This document shows, in pieces, positions 25,149 to 33,202 of a DNA stretch of 55,397 nt (the stretch's first letter is position 1; each line of letters starts with the position of its first letter). Position numbers and translations under genes: made by a program. Under the pieces are notes generated by a model, which was given only the letters and a program-made list of their open reading frames with translations, ran no database searches and had not been told where the DNA came from. Source of the stretch: an uncultured Endomicrobiia bacterium (GTDB taxonomy: Bacteria > Elusimicrobiota > Endomicrobiia > DTEH01); the NCBI GenBank assembly GCA_938074745.1, contig CALJEJ010000025.1:1-55397 (forward strand), in the 5' to 3' direction.

Positions 25149-26342
25149 TCAATAGATGAAATTCAAATTTTTTACCCCTAAACAAGACAGGTATTCTGAT
25201 AATATTACCGGAATAATTTTTTCAGGCAAATGTTCAGATATATCAAACTGTAAATTTTTCAATTGTTCTTTCTTTATATAAATATCTTTTATTTTTTCTA
25301 CAAGATGTGCTACTGTTTGGTTTCTATCTTGTGATAATGCTACTATATAACACCCTTTTTTACTATTTAAAATTTCCTTTACTCCGGCTACTTCTGTAAC
25401 TATTACTGGCTTATTAAACCACAACGCTTCAAGAACCACGTTAGGAGAACCTTCCCAGTAAGAAGTTAATAAAAACAAATCGCAACTGTTTATGTAATCA
25501 TATACATTTTCACGATAACCAATAAATCTAACATATTGGTTTAGTTTATATAAACTCACTGTATTTAATAAATTTGTATATTCTTCGCCATCGCCTACAA
25601 CAACAAACAAAATTTTCTTTTCTACAACTTTTTGTTTAACTAATCTGTGAACAACTTCTAATAATAAATCATACCCTTTTTGTTTATGTAATCTCCCTAC
25701 AGAAAGAATTAAAAAAACATTCTCGTCAATACCTAACTCTTGCCGTATCTCTGATTTTGATTTTAATATATTCATCTCTTGTGGAAATATCATATTTTTT
25801 ATAACTATAATTTTTTTAGGGTCAACTTGTTGTGTATTGATAACAAACATTTTTAATTCATTTGAATTCACAATTATTTTATCTACTAAAAAATTTGTGT
25901 ACCGAGATAATATTAAATGCCACTTTTTTTGTTGTTCTGTTACACGTTCTGAACTAAAAATTTTACAATTATAAAATGGAAAGAAAAATTTTATCATCCG
26001 AGATAAAAAGTTTGCTTGAAATAAAAAACTATGTATAATCTGTGGCCTAAACCAAAATATATAACATGCAAAAATTAAAAAGTATAAAGGTATACACAAA
26101 ACTGTGGCTGGATAAATTTTTTGTGGCATGCCTAAACTATAAACTGGAATACCTGCAGACAAAAATTTATGTTTCATTCTACCAAACTTCTTCAATGAAA
26201 CCACTACAGGTAAAATTTTGAAATTGTTAAGTTTTAGTTGAGTTATACTTTTCAACAAATAAAAAAGTTGTTTTTGTGTTCCCCCATAGTCTAGTGAAGT
26301 AATTACATACATCAACTTTATAGTTATATAATGTGATTTCAT
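25149..26342 (-). CDS. Family 4 glycosyltransferase
   Basis: This 397-residue cytoplasmic or membrane-associated enzyme has the GT-B fold. The N-terminal domain starts LMYVITSLDYGGTQKQLFYL, the acceptor-side glycine loop. The C-terminal domain has LILSVGRLHKQKGYDLLLEV and then SYWEGSPNVVLEALWFNKPV, the nucleotide-sugar binding region. It overlaps the preceding glycosyltransferase as ATGA. The pair probably adds sugars to a surface polysaccharide or lipid. Neither donor nor acceptor can be read from the sequence. Confidence 0.9.
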   Translation of the reverse strand: MKSHYITIKLMYVITSLDYGGTQKQLFYLLKSITQLKLNNFKILPVVVSLKKFGRMKHKFLSAGIPVYSLGMPQKIYPATVLCIPLYFLIFACYIFWFRPQIIHSFLFQANFLSRMIKFFFPFYNCKIFSSERVTEQQKKWHLILSRYTNFLVDKIIVNSNELKMFVINTQQVDPKKIIVIKNMIFPQEMNILKSKSEIRQELGIDENVFLILSVGRLHKQKGYDLLLEVVHRLVKQKVVEKKILFVVVGDGEEYTNLLNTVSLYKLNQYVRFIGYRENVYDYINSCDLFLLTSYWEGSPNVVLEALWFNKPVIVTEVAGVKEILNSKKGCYIVALSQDRNQTVAHLVEKIKDIYIKKEQLKNLQFDISEHLPEKIIPVILSEYLSCLGVKNLNFIY

Positions 26343-27073
26343 TGTTTGAAAAACAATTTAGATTTTATAATTCCTGCCTTTGTTAAAAAATATTTTATTA
26401 TAGTAACGAATGTACCTATCCCGTATTTAATGCTCTGATAAAAGTTTATACTAGAAGAATATTTGAAATACTTAGACACTACAGGTACATCACCTATTCT
26501 AAAACCATAAAATACACATTGTATCAACATCTGTTGGTCAAAAACAAAATCGTTAGAATTATTTTCCCACGGGATTGTTTCTAAAACTTTTCTTGAGTAT
26601 GCACGAAGACCTGAATGCCATTCGGCAAGGTTCTGGCCAAAAATTATGTTCTCAAACATACTGGAAATACGGTTTAACAAATATTTCCATAATGGCATAC
26701 CATTAAACAACGCTTCTTTTCTTGTTCTTATTCTGTTTCCCAATACAACGTCACAAATATTTTCTTTTATAAAACCTATCATATACGGTATTATCCTCGG
26801 ATCATATTGATAATCTGGATGTAACATAATAACAATATCAGCTTGGTATTCTAACGCTTTCGCATACAAAGTTTTTTGGTTTGCACCATAACCTAAATTT
26901 TTTGTATGTTGAAGAACTTCTATACCTAACTTTTTTGCTTCATCTACTGTTTTGTCAGTAGACCCGTCGTCACATAAAATCAATTTATCATAACAATTTT
27001 TTGGTATTGATAAAACTGTATCCTTGATAGTTTTTTCTGCGTTATACGCTGGAAGGACTATTATAACTTTCAT
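26339..27073 (-). CDS. Family 2 glycosyltransferase, DPM1-like
   Basis: The protein has 244 residues of GT-A fold with VLPAYNAEKTIKDTVLSI at the N terminus, CDDGSTDKTVDEAKKLGI next, and IVIMLHPDYQYDPRIIPYMI, which holds an acidic metal-binding position. The later AEWHSGLRAYSRKVLETI segment is typical of the polyprenyl-phosphate sugar transferase branch. A C-terminal amphipathic stretch may bind the membrane. It is coupled by ATGA to the family 4 enzyme and lies 99 bases after the tRNA-Met gene. The sugar is not known. Confidence 0.88.
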   Translation of the reverse strand: MKVIIVLPAYNAEKTIKDTVLSIPKNCYDKLILCDDGSTDKTVDEAKKLGIEVLQHTKNLGYGANQKTLYAKALEYQADIVIMLHPDYQYDPRIIPYMIGFIKENICDVVLGNRIRTRKEALFNGMPLWKYLLNRISSMFENIIFGQNLAEWHSGLRAYSRKVLETIPWENNSNDFVFDQQMLIQCVFYGFRIGDVPVVSKYFKYSSSINFYQSIKYGIGTFVTIIKYFLTKAGIIKSKLFFKQ

Positions 27074-27172
27074 AATTTAGAAATGACTACTCAAAAAATA
27101 CTGAAGAGACTTAGACATTTTTTAATACAGGAGAGCAACAGTTTCTATGAATATTAAGTAATTAAAAATTTT

Positions 27173-27245
27173 TGGGCGCGGAGGGATTCGAACCCCCGAC
27201 CAACGGATTATGAGTCCGCCGCTCTGCCTGCTGAGCTACGCGCCC
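27173..27245 (-). tRNA. tRNA-Met (CAT anticodon)
   Basis: A full cloverleaf of 73 bases can be drawn. The acceptor stem GGGCGCG pairs with CGCGCCC, the anticodon loop is CTCATAA, and the T arm has TTCGAAT. The discriminator is A and no CCA is encoded. The first pair is G-C, so it is not an initiator. It is elongator Met or, less likely, a lysidine-modified Ile tRNA. It begins five bases after the stop of the response regulator gene and is probably cut from that transcript. Confidence 0.95.
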
Positions 27246-27250
27246 AAGGT

Positions 27251-28180
27251 TTAACCTATAACTAATGCATTGTTGTTCGTCTGTTCACTTTGTTGTTTGG
27301 CTATTTTACATAATTCTTTCACATAATCCAACACTTCTGCATAATGACGGAACTTCCCAGGGGTAACGTCTGTTATACCTATTAATACTTTCATTAAAGT
27401 AGACGTAGCAGTTTCTCCTGTTTTTGTTTTATATTCAAAACTACCTTTAACGATTGTTTCTTCATCGTAAAACTTTTTTATCTGTTCATTAAACAATGTC
27501 ATTATACTCTTTCCTATATCTTCTGCTTTGTCTTCAGTAGACAACACAACAAAATGGTCAGCATAAATATTATAAATAGTATCAGTAGGATTACCATAAT
27601 TTGTTACTATAGATCTTAACATTCCAGTGAAAAGTTTTAACACATTGTCGCCTGAAGAATACCCATATTTATAGTTATACGCAGCAAAATTGCTTAAGTT
27701 AAGATAAATTATACAAAATTGTTGGTTAGTATCCAGTTTCGTTTTTATATCAAATTCAAGATGGTTATTTCCGGGTAATTTTGTTATAGAAGAACCTATG
27801 TTTTCATAATACCGATAGACCAAATTTTCCGCACGTGTAAGAAGTTCGTACGGGTCAACAGGTTTCACAAGATACTCGTCTGCACCAAGTTTTAACCCAG
27901 TAAGTTTGTCTTTAGTTTGTGACAACGAAGTAAGCATTATCACCGGAATAAGACAAGTTGAAGGTTGTGTCCTCAGTTCTTCAATAACTTCAAATCCGTT
28001 TTTTTTAGGCATAATAATATCAAGTATAACAATTTCTGGTAATATCTCAGTAACTTTCTTTATTGCTTCTTCACCGTCAAACGCTTGGTAAACTTCATAC
28101 TTATGTTTTTCAAAAGTAAACTTTAACAAATCTTGCAGTTCTAAATCGTCGTCTACTATTAAGACTTTAGGCATAGACAT
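27251..28180 (-). CDS. Response regulator with a degenerate GGDEF-like output domain
   Basis: A receiver domain occupies about the first 120 residues: KVLIVDDDLELQDLL with the acidic pocket, ILDIIMPKKNGFEV with the phospho-acceptor Asp, and the LVKPVDP Lys. A second domain, about residues 150-290, has the layout of GGDEF, but its signature position reads NIYADHFVVL where GGDEF is expected. It therefore probably does not make cyclic di-GMP. I place the start at ATG 28180 (or 28174), since the frame start at 28210 is a TTG with no ribosome site. It lies about 30 bases after htrA. No sensor kinase is close by. Confidence 0.82.
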   Translation of the reverse strand: MSMPKVLIVDDDLELQDLLKFTFEKHKYEVYQAFDGEEAIKKVTEILPEIVILDIIMPKKNGFEVIEELRTQPSTCLIPVIMLTSLSQTKDKLTGLKLGADEYLVKPVDPYELLTRAENLVYRYYENIGSSITKLPGNNHLEFDIKTKLDTNQQFCIIYLNLSNFAAYNYKYGYSSGDNVLKLFTGMLRSIVTNYGNPTDTIYNIYADHFVVLSTEDKAEDIGKSIMTLFNEQIKKFYDEETIVKGSFEYKTKTGETATSTLMKVLIGITDVTPGKFRHYAEVLDYVKELCKIAKQQSEQTNNNALVIG

Positions 28181-28210
28181 ATCATCGTTTTTACAGGCAT
28201 AATTACACAA

Positions 28211-29767
28211 CTATCTGCTAAACGAAACAAACATAGGTCTACCATCCCTTATAATATCAAAAACTACACCATACTTTAAATCTACACTGTCAAGAACTTT
28301 CTTAAGTTGAGATATATTAGTAACATTTTTCTGGTTTATAGAAACTACAACATCGTATTCTCTCAGTCCAACATCTTCATAATCTTTTGCCCTATAATTA
28401 ATCTGAGAAACTACAACACCTGAAATATCTTCGTCAATATTTAGTTTTCTACGATAATAATCAGTTAAATTAACAAACTCGTGACCTAACCATGTAAATT
28501 TCTTTTCTTCAGATTCTGATTCTTGTGATTCTGAAGATAAAGAAGGTTTTAATTTAGTTAAATCTTCAGGCATCTCAGCTAATATTACGTTAACTATCTT
28601 TTCCTGTCTATCTCTAAAAATTTTCAGTTCTATTTTTTCTTTAGGAGAACAGGAAGAAATTATATCCTGTAACTCTTGTGGCGAGTTAATTTTTACATTT
28701 TTTTTAGCAGTGCGAACTTCAAGAATAATATCTCCTCGCCGTAAACCACTTTTTTCTGCAGGAGTGTTTTTTATCACATTGTTCACAAGCACACCTTGTT
28801 TTTCTTTTAACCCGAACTGTTTCGCTATTACATCATCCACAGGACGAATTTCTACTCCTAACCAACCACGGGTAACTTTACCTTTTTGAATTAACTCGGA
28901 CAAAATTTCTTTAGCACGGTTTATCGGAATAGCAAACCCTATCCCTGAAAAAACGCCTGTTGGCGCATATATTGCTGTATTTATCCCTATTACTTCACCA
29001 CGTAAATTACATAACGGACCACCAGAATTGCCACGGTTTATAGCAGCGTCTGTTTGGATAAAATCCCTATATTCTCGGCCTTCAACAACTATCCGCTGTC
29101 TTATTGCAGAAATTATACCCTGGGTTACTGTTTGTTCTAACCCGAATGGTGAACCTATTGCAAAAACCCACTCACCAACACGAATTTTGTCAGAATCGCC
29201 AAGTTTTGCATATACCAAATTTTTTGCATTAATTTTTATCACGGCGAGGTCAGTCCGAGGGTCACGACCTACAACTTTACCACGGAACTCTTTATTTTCT
29301 CCGTTGATGTTCACCAAAACTTTTATTTCATCTGCACCTTTTATTACATGTTCATTTGTTAGAATATAACCATCTTCTGAAATTATCACTCCACTACCTC
29401 CACCTTCTGCTTTATACTGTCGTTTAGGTACAGAACGACGTTTCTTAAATTTCGGTATACCAAAAAATTCTTCAAAAAACTCTTCAAACGGGTCACCAAA
29501 ATAAAATTCTATTCCTGGAACTTCATATGAATAAACAGTGGAAATACTTACTACTGCAGGACGGACTTTCTCTACAACTTGTACACAAACTTCTTGAAAT
29601 GTGTAAACGTCACTAACTTGTTCGGTTCTACTAGCAAGTTTAATTGCTTTATAAGAGCCGTTTTGTTGCGGAGTAAAAACTTTTATTACAGGATTGCCAG
29701 AAATTAAAACTATACCTATTGTAAGAACTAATATTATTATCCCGAGTTTAAAAATTTCTTTTTTCAT
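28211..29767 (-). CDS. HtrA/DegP-type periplasmic serine protease
   Basis: A protease and chaperone of the envelope, 518 residues. After one N-terminal membrane helix (about 7-24) comes a trypsin-like domain with the triad His in LTNEHVIKG, Asp in TDLAVIKI and Ser in NRGNSGGPLCNLRG. Two PDZ domains follow: VTRGWLGVEIRPVDD onward, and a second from about residue 430. The helix lacks an obvious signal-peptidase site, so it may stay membrane-bound like DegS. A candidate promoter lies at 29821-29849. The response regulator gene follows. Confidence 0.95.
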   Translation of the reverse strand: MKKEIFKLGIIILVLTIGIVLISGNPVIKVFTPQQNGSYKAIKLASRTEQVSDVYTFQEVCVQVVEKVRPAVVSISTVYSYEVPGIEFYFGDPFEEFFEEFFGIPKFKKRRSVPKRQYKAEGGGSGVIISEDGYILTNEHVIKGADEIKVLVNINGENKEFRGKVVGRDPRTDLAVIKINAKNLVYAKLGDSDKIRVGEWVFAIGSPFGLEQTVTQGIISAIRQRIVVEGREYRDFIQTDAAINRGNSGGPLCNLRGEVIGINTAIYAPTGVFSGIGFAIPINRAKEILSELIQKGKVTRGWLGVEIRPVDDVIAKQFGLKEKQGVLVNNVIKNTPAEKSGLRRGDIILEVRTAKKNVKINSPQELQDIISSCSPKEKIELKIFRDRQEKIVNVILAEMPEDLTKLKPSLSSESQESESEEKKFTWLGHEFVNLTDYYRRKLNIDEDISGVVVSQINYRAKDYEDVGLREYDVVVSINQKNVTNISQLKKVLDSVDLKYGVVFDIIRDGRPMFVSFSR

Positions 29768-29820
29768 ACACTAAAAACCTCTTTTTTAATTAGAACTTTG
29801 ATCTCCAAAAAATTAATATA

Positions 29821-29849
29821 AAAATATAAAAAAAATAAATTCAAGTCAA
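29821..29849 (-). promoter_or_regulatory. Candidate promoter of htrA
   Basis: On the minus strand TTGACT (29849-29844) is followed after 17 bases by TATTTT (29826-29821), with TATATT close behind. It lies in the 110-base gap after tolB, about 55 bases before the htrA ATG. Confidence 0.4.
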
Positions 29850-29877
29850 GAAAAAGAAGGTAAAATTTTAACGAATA

Positions 29878-31143
29878 TCAAATTCTTCTTGGTGTCCAGC
29901 AAGGAGTGAAAGAATTTCCTTTCAAAGCTGTTATGCGTCTTTGGTTAGACCCGTCAATAAACATTGTAAACAACTCATATTTTCCGAACCTGTTCGATGA
30001 AAAGACAATGTACCGTCCATCAGGTGAAAAGTACGGATTTTCATTACTACCACTATCTTGGGTGAGTCTGTAATATTCGTTTTTAGGGATATTATAAATA
30101 TATATATCAAACAATTTTTTTTCTGTCTTCATACAGAAAGCGATATGTTTTCCATCTGGTGACCATACGGGAGAATCTGTATATCCTGAAGTAGGTAATC
30201 TGCGAACATTTATACCGTCAATGTCAGAAATATACATTTGTGGAACTCCTGCACGGTCTGAAACAAAAACTATCTCACGGTTGTTTGGAGAAAAATATCC
30301 TGAAATATCCGCCCACGTACCTTTTGTAATTCGTTTCATTATCTGTGAGGACAAATCTAACAAAAATAGGTTTGGCGAATGTTGTGCTCGTGTCATTGTA
30401 ATAATAATTTTTTGTCCATCAAAAGACCAGTTGGCAGTAATGTTCAACCCCTGTTTTGTTGATAAAGGTTGTGGTTGTGAACCATCAATATTCATTATAT
30501 AAAGGTCCGGGTTGCCATATTTGTAGGTGGTGTAGATAATTTTCTTACCATCGGGAGAAACACGAGGATAAATTGTTATACTTTTGTAATCTGTAATCTG
30601 CCGTAAATTATGTCCATCATAGTCCATTATATAAATTTCTTTGTTTGAAGTCATATCGTTTACAAAAACTATTCTCGTAGTCGCAATACCATATTCGCCA
30701 GTAAAATATAATATCACATGGTCACAATACAAATGTGCAACGAACCGCGGATCCGCTGATTTAAATTCTTGCTCATAAATTTTTTGTGTTGTTTCAACAT
30801 CGTAAATTGTCCCTTTAAGGACGTATTCATGTTTGTCAACTGAAACTTCACCATGAACAACTAAATCTACACCATACCTTTTCCATTTTTCTGAGACTAT
30901 TTTGTCAGGTATATACTGCCATCCTGGGTCTATTATGTTAAACATTCGCGTAAACATTAAATCATCTCGTAAAGTATTCTGTATTTCTTGGACAACTTTG
31001 ATATTTTTAATATCTTTAGAAACAAATTTAGAAATACCTATATCTATCCGTTTTCCTTCCCTAACCATCTTTATCCAAACATCTACTGGCGCAGAACTTG
31101 CTACACAATTAATAAATATTAATAAAAAAATTGTTTTTTTCAT
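29878..31143 (-). CDS. tolB: Tol-Pal system protein TolB
   Basis: TolB is the periplasmic beta-propeller that contacts Pal. A signal peptide (ending VASSAP) is followed by an N-terminal alpha/beta domain and a six-bladed propeller. Repeats such as YPRVSPDGKKIIYTTY, DLYIMNIDGSQPQPLS and NPYFSPDGRYIVFSSNR are seen in sequence. The length of 421 residues is normal. The ATG overlaps the end of the TolA/TonB-like gene as ATGA. Confidence 0.95.
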   Translation of the reverse strand: MKKTIFLLIFINCVASSAPVDVWIKMVREGKRIDIGISKFVSKDIKNIKVVQEIQNTLRDDLMFTRMFNIIDPGWQYIPDKIVSEKWKRYGVDLVVHGEVSVDKHEYVLKGTIYDVETTQKIYEQEFKSADPRFVAHLYCDHVILYFTGEYGIATTRIVFVNDMTSNKEIYIMDYDGHNLRQITDYKSITIYPRVSPDGKKIIYTTYKYGNPDLYIMNIDGSQPQPLSTKQGLNITANWSFDGQKIIITMTRAQHSPNLFLLDLSSQIMKRITKGTWADISGYFSPNNREIVFVSDRAGVPQMYISDIDGINVRRLPTSGYTDSPVWSPDGKHIAFCMKTEKKLFDIYIYNIPKNEYYRLTQDSGSNENPYFSPDGRYIVFSSNRFGKYELFTMFIDGSNQRRITALKGNSFTPCWTPRRI

Positions 31144-31760
31144 TCTTTATATTTGAACTCAAAATATACACCTAAATAATCTTCTTCGTAACCTTGTGGT
31201 AGCGGAGGAAAAGGGTTCGCTAATTCTATTGCACGTAAACATAAATTATCATAAAAAGTATTTTTAGAAGTTTCTTTAATTTTTATTTCCTTAACTTCGC
31301 CCGACCTTAATATTTTGAAATATACTACTGTTCTAAACTCACCGGGATTATTTTGTGCCCATAACCAGTTTTCTTCCACTTTTTTTCTTATTTGACGAAT
31401 GTAATAGGTATAAGGAAACTTCGTCACTTCAAGAGATAAAGACGGAGAAACTGTCTGTGCAGAAGAAATTTGTTGTTCATCTTTTTTAGGTTCAGGTTTT
31501 TGTTGTTCAACAACTTTTTGAGGTTGGGGGACCGTTTTCTTTTTCTTCGGTATCACAATTTCTTCTTTTTTATGAACTACAGAATCTTTCTTAATTTCTA
31601 TAGAAGGTTTCTCAAACGAAGGTAGAGTAATCAGTTCTACTGGAAAGGTAACTATTATCGGTTGGTGTCTAAAAATAAATTTAAAATTTAAAAAAAATGT
31701 TAAATGTATTAAACAGGAAATAAAAAATGAAACTATTAACCGCGTATTTTTTAATTCCAT
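31140..31760 (-). CDS. TolA/TonB-like energy-transducing protein
   Basis: This 206-residue protein has one N-terminal membrane helix, a Lys- and Pro-rich periplasmic linker (for example KKKKTVPQPQKVVEQQKPEP) and a C-terminal TonB/TolA fold that ends PFPPLPQGYEEDYLGVYFEF. By position between cpoB and tolB it should serve as TolA. The short linker and TonB-type C terminus leave open that it also energises the B12 receptor. No ExbB/TolQ or ExbD/TolR gene is nearby. Confidence 0.82.
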   Translation of the reverse strand: MELKNTRLIVSFFISCLIHLTFFLNFKFIFRHQPIIVTFPVELITLPSFEKPSIEIKKDSVVHKKEEIVIPKKKKTVPQPQKVVEQQKPEPKKDEQQISSAQTVSPSLSLEVTKFPYTYYIRQIRKKVEENWLWAQNNPGEFRTVVYFKILRSGEVKEIKIKETSKNTFYDNLCLRAIELANPFPPLPQGYEEDYLGVYFEFKYKE

Positions 31761-31785
31761 ACATAAAAGTTTTTTTAAGACGAGT

Positions 31786-32511
31786 TTATTCTATAGAAGA
31801 ACGAATATTTTCCGCTTCTTTACTGTTGGGATATGTTTTCATTATATAATCAGCAACATCTTTGGCTTGCTCCTCCATTCCTAAAGAAGAAAAACATTGC
31901 ATTTTTTTGTACAACATTGCAGGACAAAGTTCGTCTTTAGAATATTTCGTCAGAAACTCGTCAATAATTTTTAAACATTCATTAAACTGTTTTTTAACAA
32001 AATATGAATCAGATAAGTAATAGTATGCTTTAGGTGCAAGTTCGCTATTAGGATACCTTTCCAAATAATCTTTGAACCCACGAATTGATAAATCGTACAA
32101 CCCACGAGAATAATCGTTGTACGCCATATTAAACAGTTCCGTAGGTAGGGGTAAAATTGAAGTATCTACTTTGGGTAACTGTTTAGATAAAATATCCATC
32201 CTTTGAGTTAAACTTGAATGGATATCGTCCATCCGTTGGGCTAAAAAAGACATTTTATACTTGTTCTCTTCAAGTTTTTCAGTATAAACTTGTAAATTAC
32301 TATCTAACTTAGCCATTTTGGAATTTAGTTCTGCTTGGTTCTTTTTCAAAATACTCATTTCTGTTTTCAAAGAACTTATTTCTGTTTTCAGTTGTGCAAT
32401 ATCTTCACTTAAGGAAAGAATCTGATTTGAAGTCGCAATACAACTATAAAATGTAATACATATAAAACTCAAAATATAAACCTGAGCATATGACACTACT
32501 CGGAATTTCAT
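31786..32511 (-). CDS. CpoB/YbgF-like Tol-Pal accessory protein
   Basis: A signal sequence ends in FYSC, a possible lipobox with Cys24, so this may be a lipoprotein, unlike the soluble E. coli CpoB. A coiled coil follows (LSEDIAQLKTEISSLKTEM onward). The C-terminal about 120 residues form TPR-like helices such as LFNMAYNDYSRGLYDLSIRG and YPNSELAPKAYYYLSDSYF. Length is 241 residues. It lies three bases after pal and belongs to the same operon. CpoB coordinates outer-membrane constriction with wall synthesis in model species. Confidence 0.85.
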   Translation of the reverse strand: MKFRVVSYAQVYILSFICITFYSCIATSNQILSLSEDIAQLKTEISSLKTEMSILKKNQAELNSKMAKLDSNLQVYTEKLEENKYKMSFLAQRMDDIHSSLTQRMDILSKQLPKVDTSILPLPTELFNMAYNDYSRGLYDLSIRGFKDYLERYPNSELAPKAYYYLSDSYFVKKQFNECLKIIDEFLTKYSKDELCPAMLYKKMQCFSSLGMEEQAKDVADYIMKTYPNSKEAENIRSSIE

Positions 32512-32514
32512 TTA

Positions 32515-33054
32515 TTATTTTTTTATTCTCACTTTTGTTTCAGCTCTGCGGTTTGGAATACAACGTATTGAATCCGGAGGACCTGCATTTTTGTTTATCG
32601 GTTTTTCTTCACCATAAGATATAGTAGCAATTTTTCCTGCTGGAATGCCTAAATTTATATAATATTCCCTTACTGTCATTGCACGTTTCTGTCCTAAAGC
32701 AAGGTTGTATTCTGCAGTTCCACATTCACAACAATGTCCTTCTACTAAAATTTCATATTCAGGATGAACAGATAAATATTTTGCATTTTCTTCAAGAATC
32801 TTTTTTGCTTCATCTGTAAGGTCAAACCTGTCAAATTGAAAATTTACAGTCCTAAGTTCAGGAATTGAAACAAATTCTTCACCATGAATTGACGGTTCTT
32901 CAACAACTGTAGGTGTAAAAGTAGAAATTTCACTTTCTTGAGGTTGTGGCGGTAAAGGTTTTGGTTTTCGTTTTGGACAACTGTAAAAAAATCCAGTGAT
33001 TATAAATAATAGTAGTATATATATTACCTCTTTACTCCTTTTTCTAACTTTCAT
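32515..33054 (-). CDS. pal: Peptidoglycan-associated lipoprotein Pal
   Basis: The 179-residue protein has a basic signal sequence ending FFYSC, with the lipidated residue Cys26, then a Pro-rich linker. The C-terminal OmpA-like domain contains VNFQFDRFDLTDEAKKILEE, EGHCCECGTAEYNLALGQKR and NRRAETKVRI. The Asp and Arg that bind diaminopimelate in wall peptides are in place. The CCECG in place of the commoner CDERG is a known Pal variant. It is the first gene of pal-cpoB-tolA-tolB, about 100 bases after a strong promoter. Confidence 0.94.
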   Translation of the reverse strand: MKVRKRSKEVIYILLLFIITGFFYSCPKRKPKPLPPQPQESEISTFTPTVVEEPSIHGEEFVSIPELRTVNFQFDRFDLTDEAKKILEENAKYLSVHPEYEILVEGHCCECGTAEYNLALGQKRAMTVREYYINLGIPAGKIATISYGEEKPINKNAGPPDSIRCIPNRRAETKVRIKK

Positions 33055-33158
33055 TTTACCCTCCTTTTAAATCATACAGTAATTGGACAAATTATCGTTT
33101 GGCTGCTGTTGAACAACATTTTTCCATAATTAAATACAAAAATTTTTATTCAAATTAA

Positions 33159-33186
33159 ATTATAAAATTTAGGAAGATAAAGTCAA
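33159..33186 (-). promoter_or_regulatory. Promoter of the pal-tol operon
   Basis: On the minus strand TTGACT (33186-33181) and TATAAT (33164-33159) are 16 bases apart. It lies just downstream of the mdcA-like stop and drives pal, cpoB, tolA and tolB with a leader of about 100 bases. Confidence 0.6.
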
Positions 33187-33202
33187 GAGGATAAAAAAAA
33201 TT

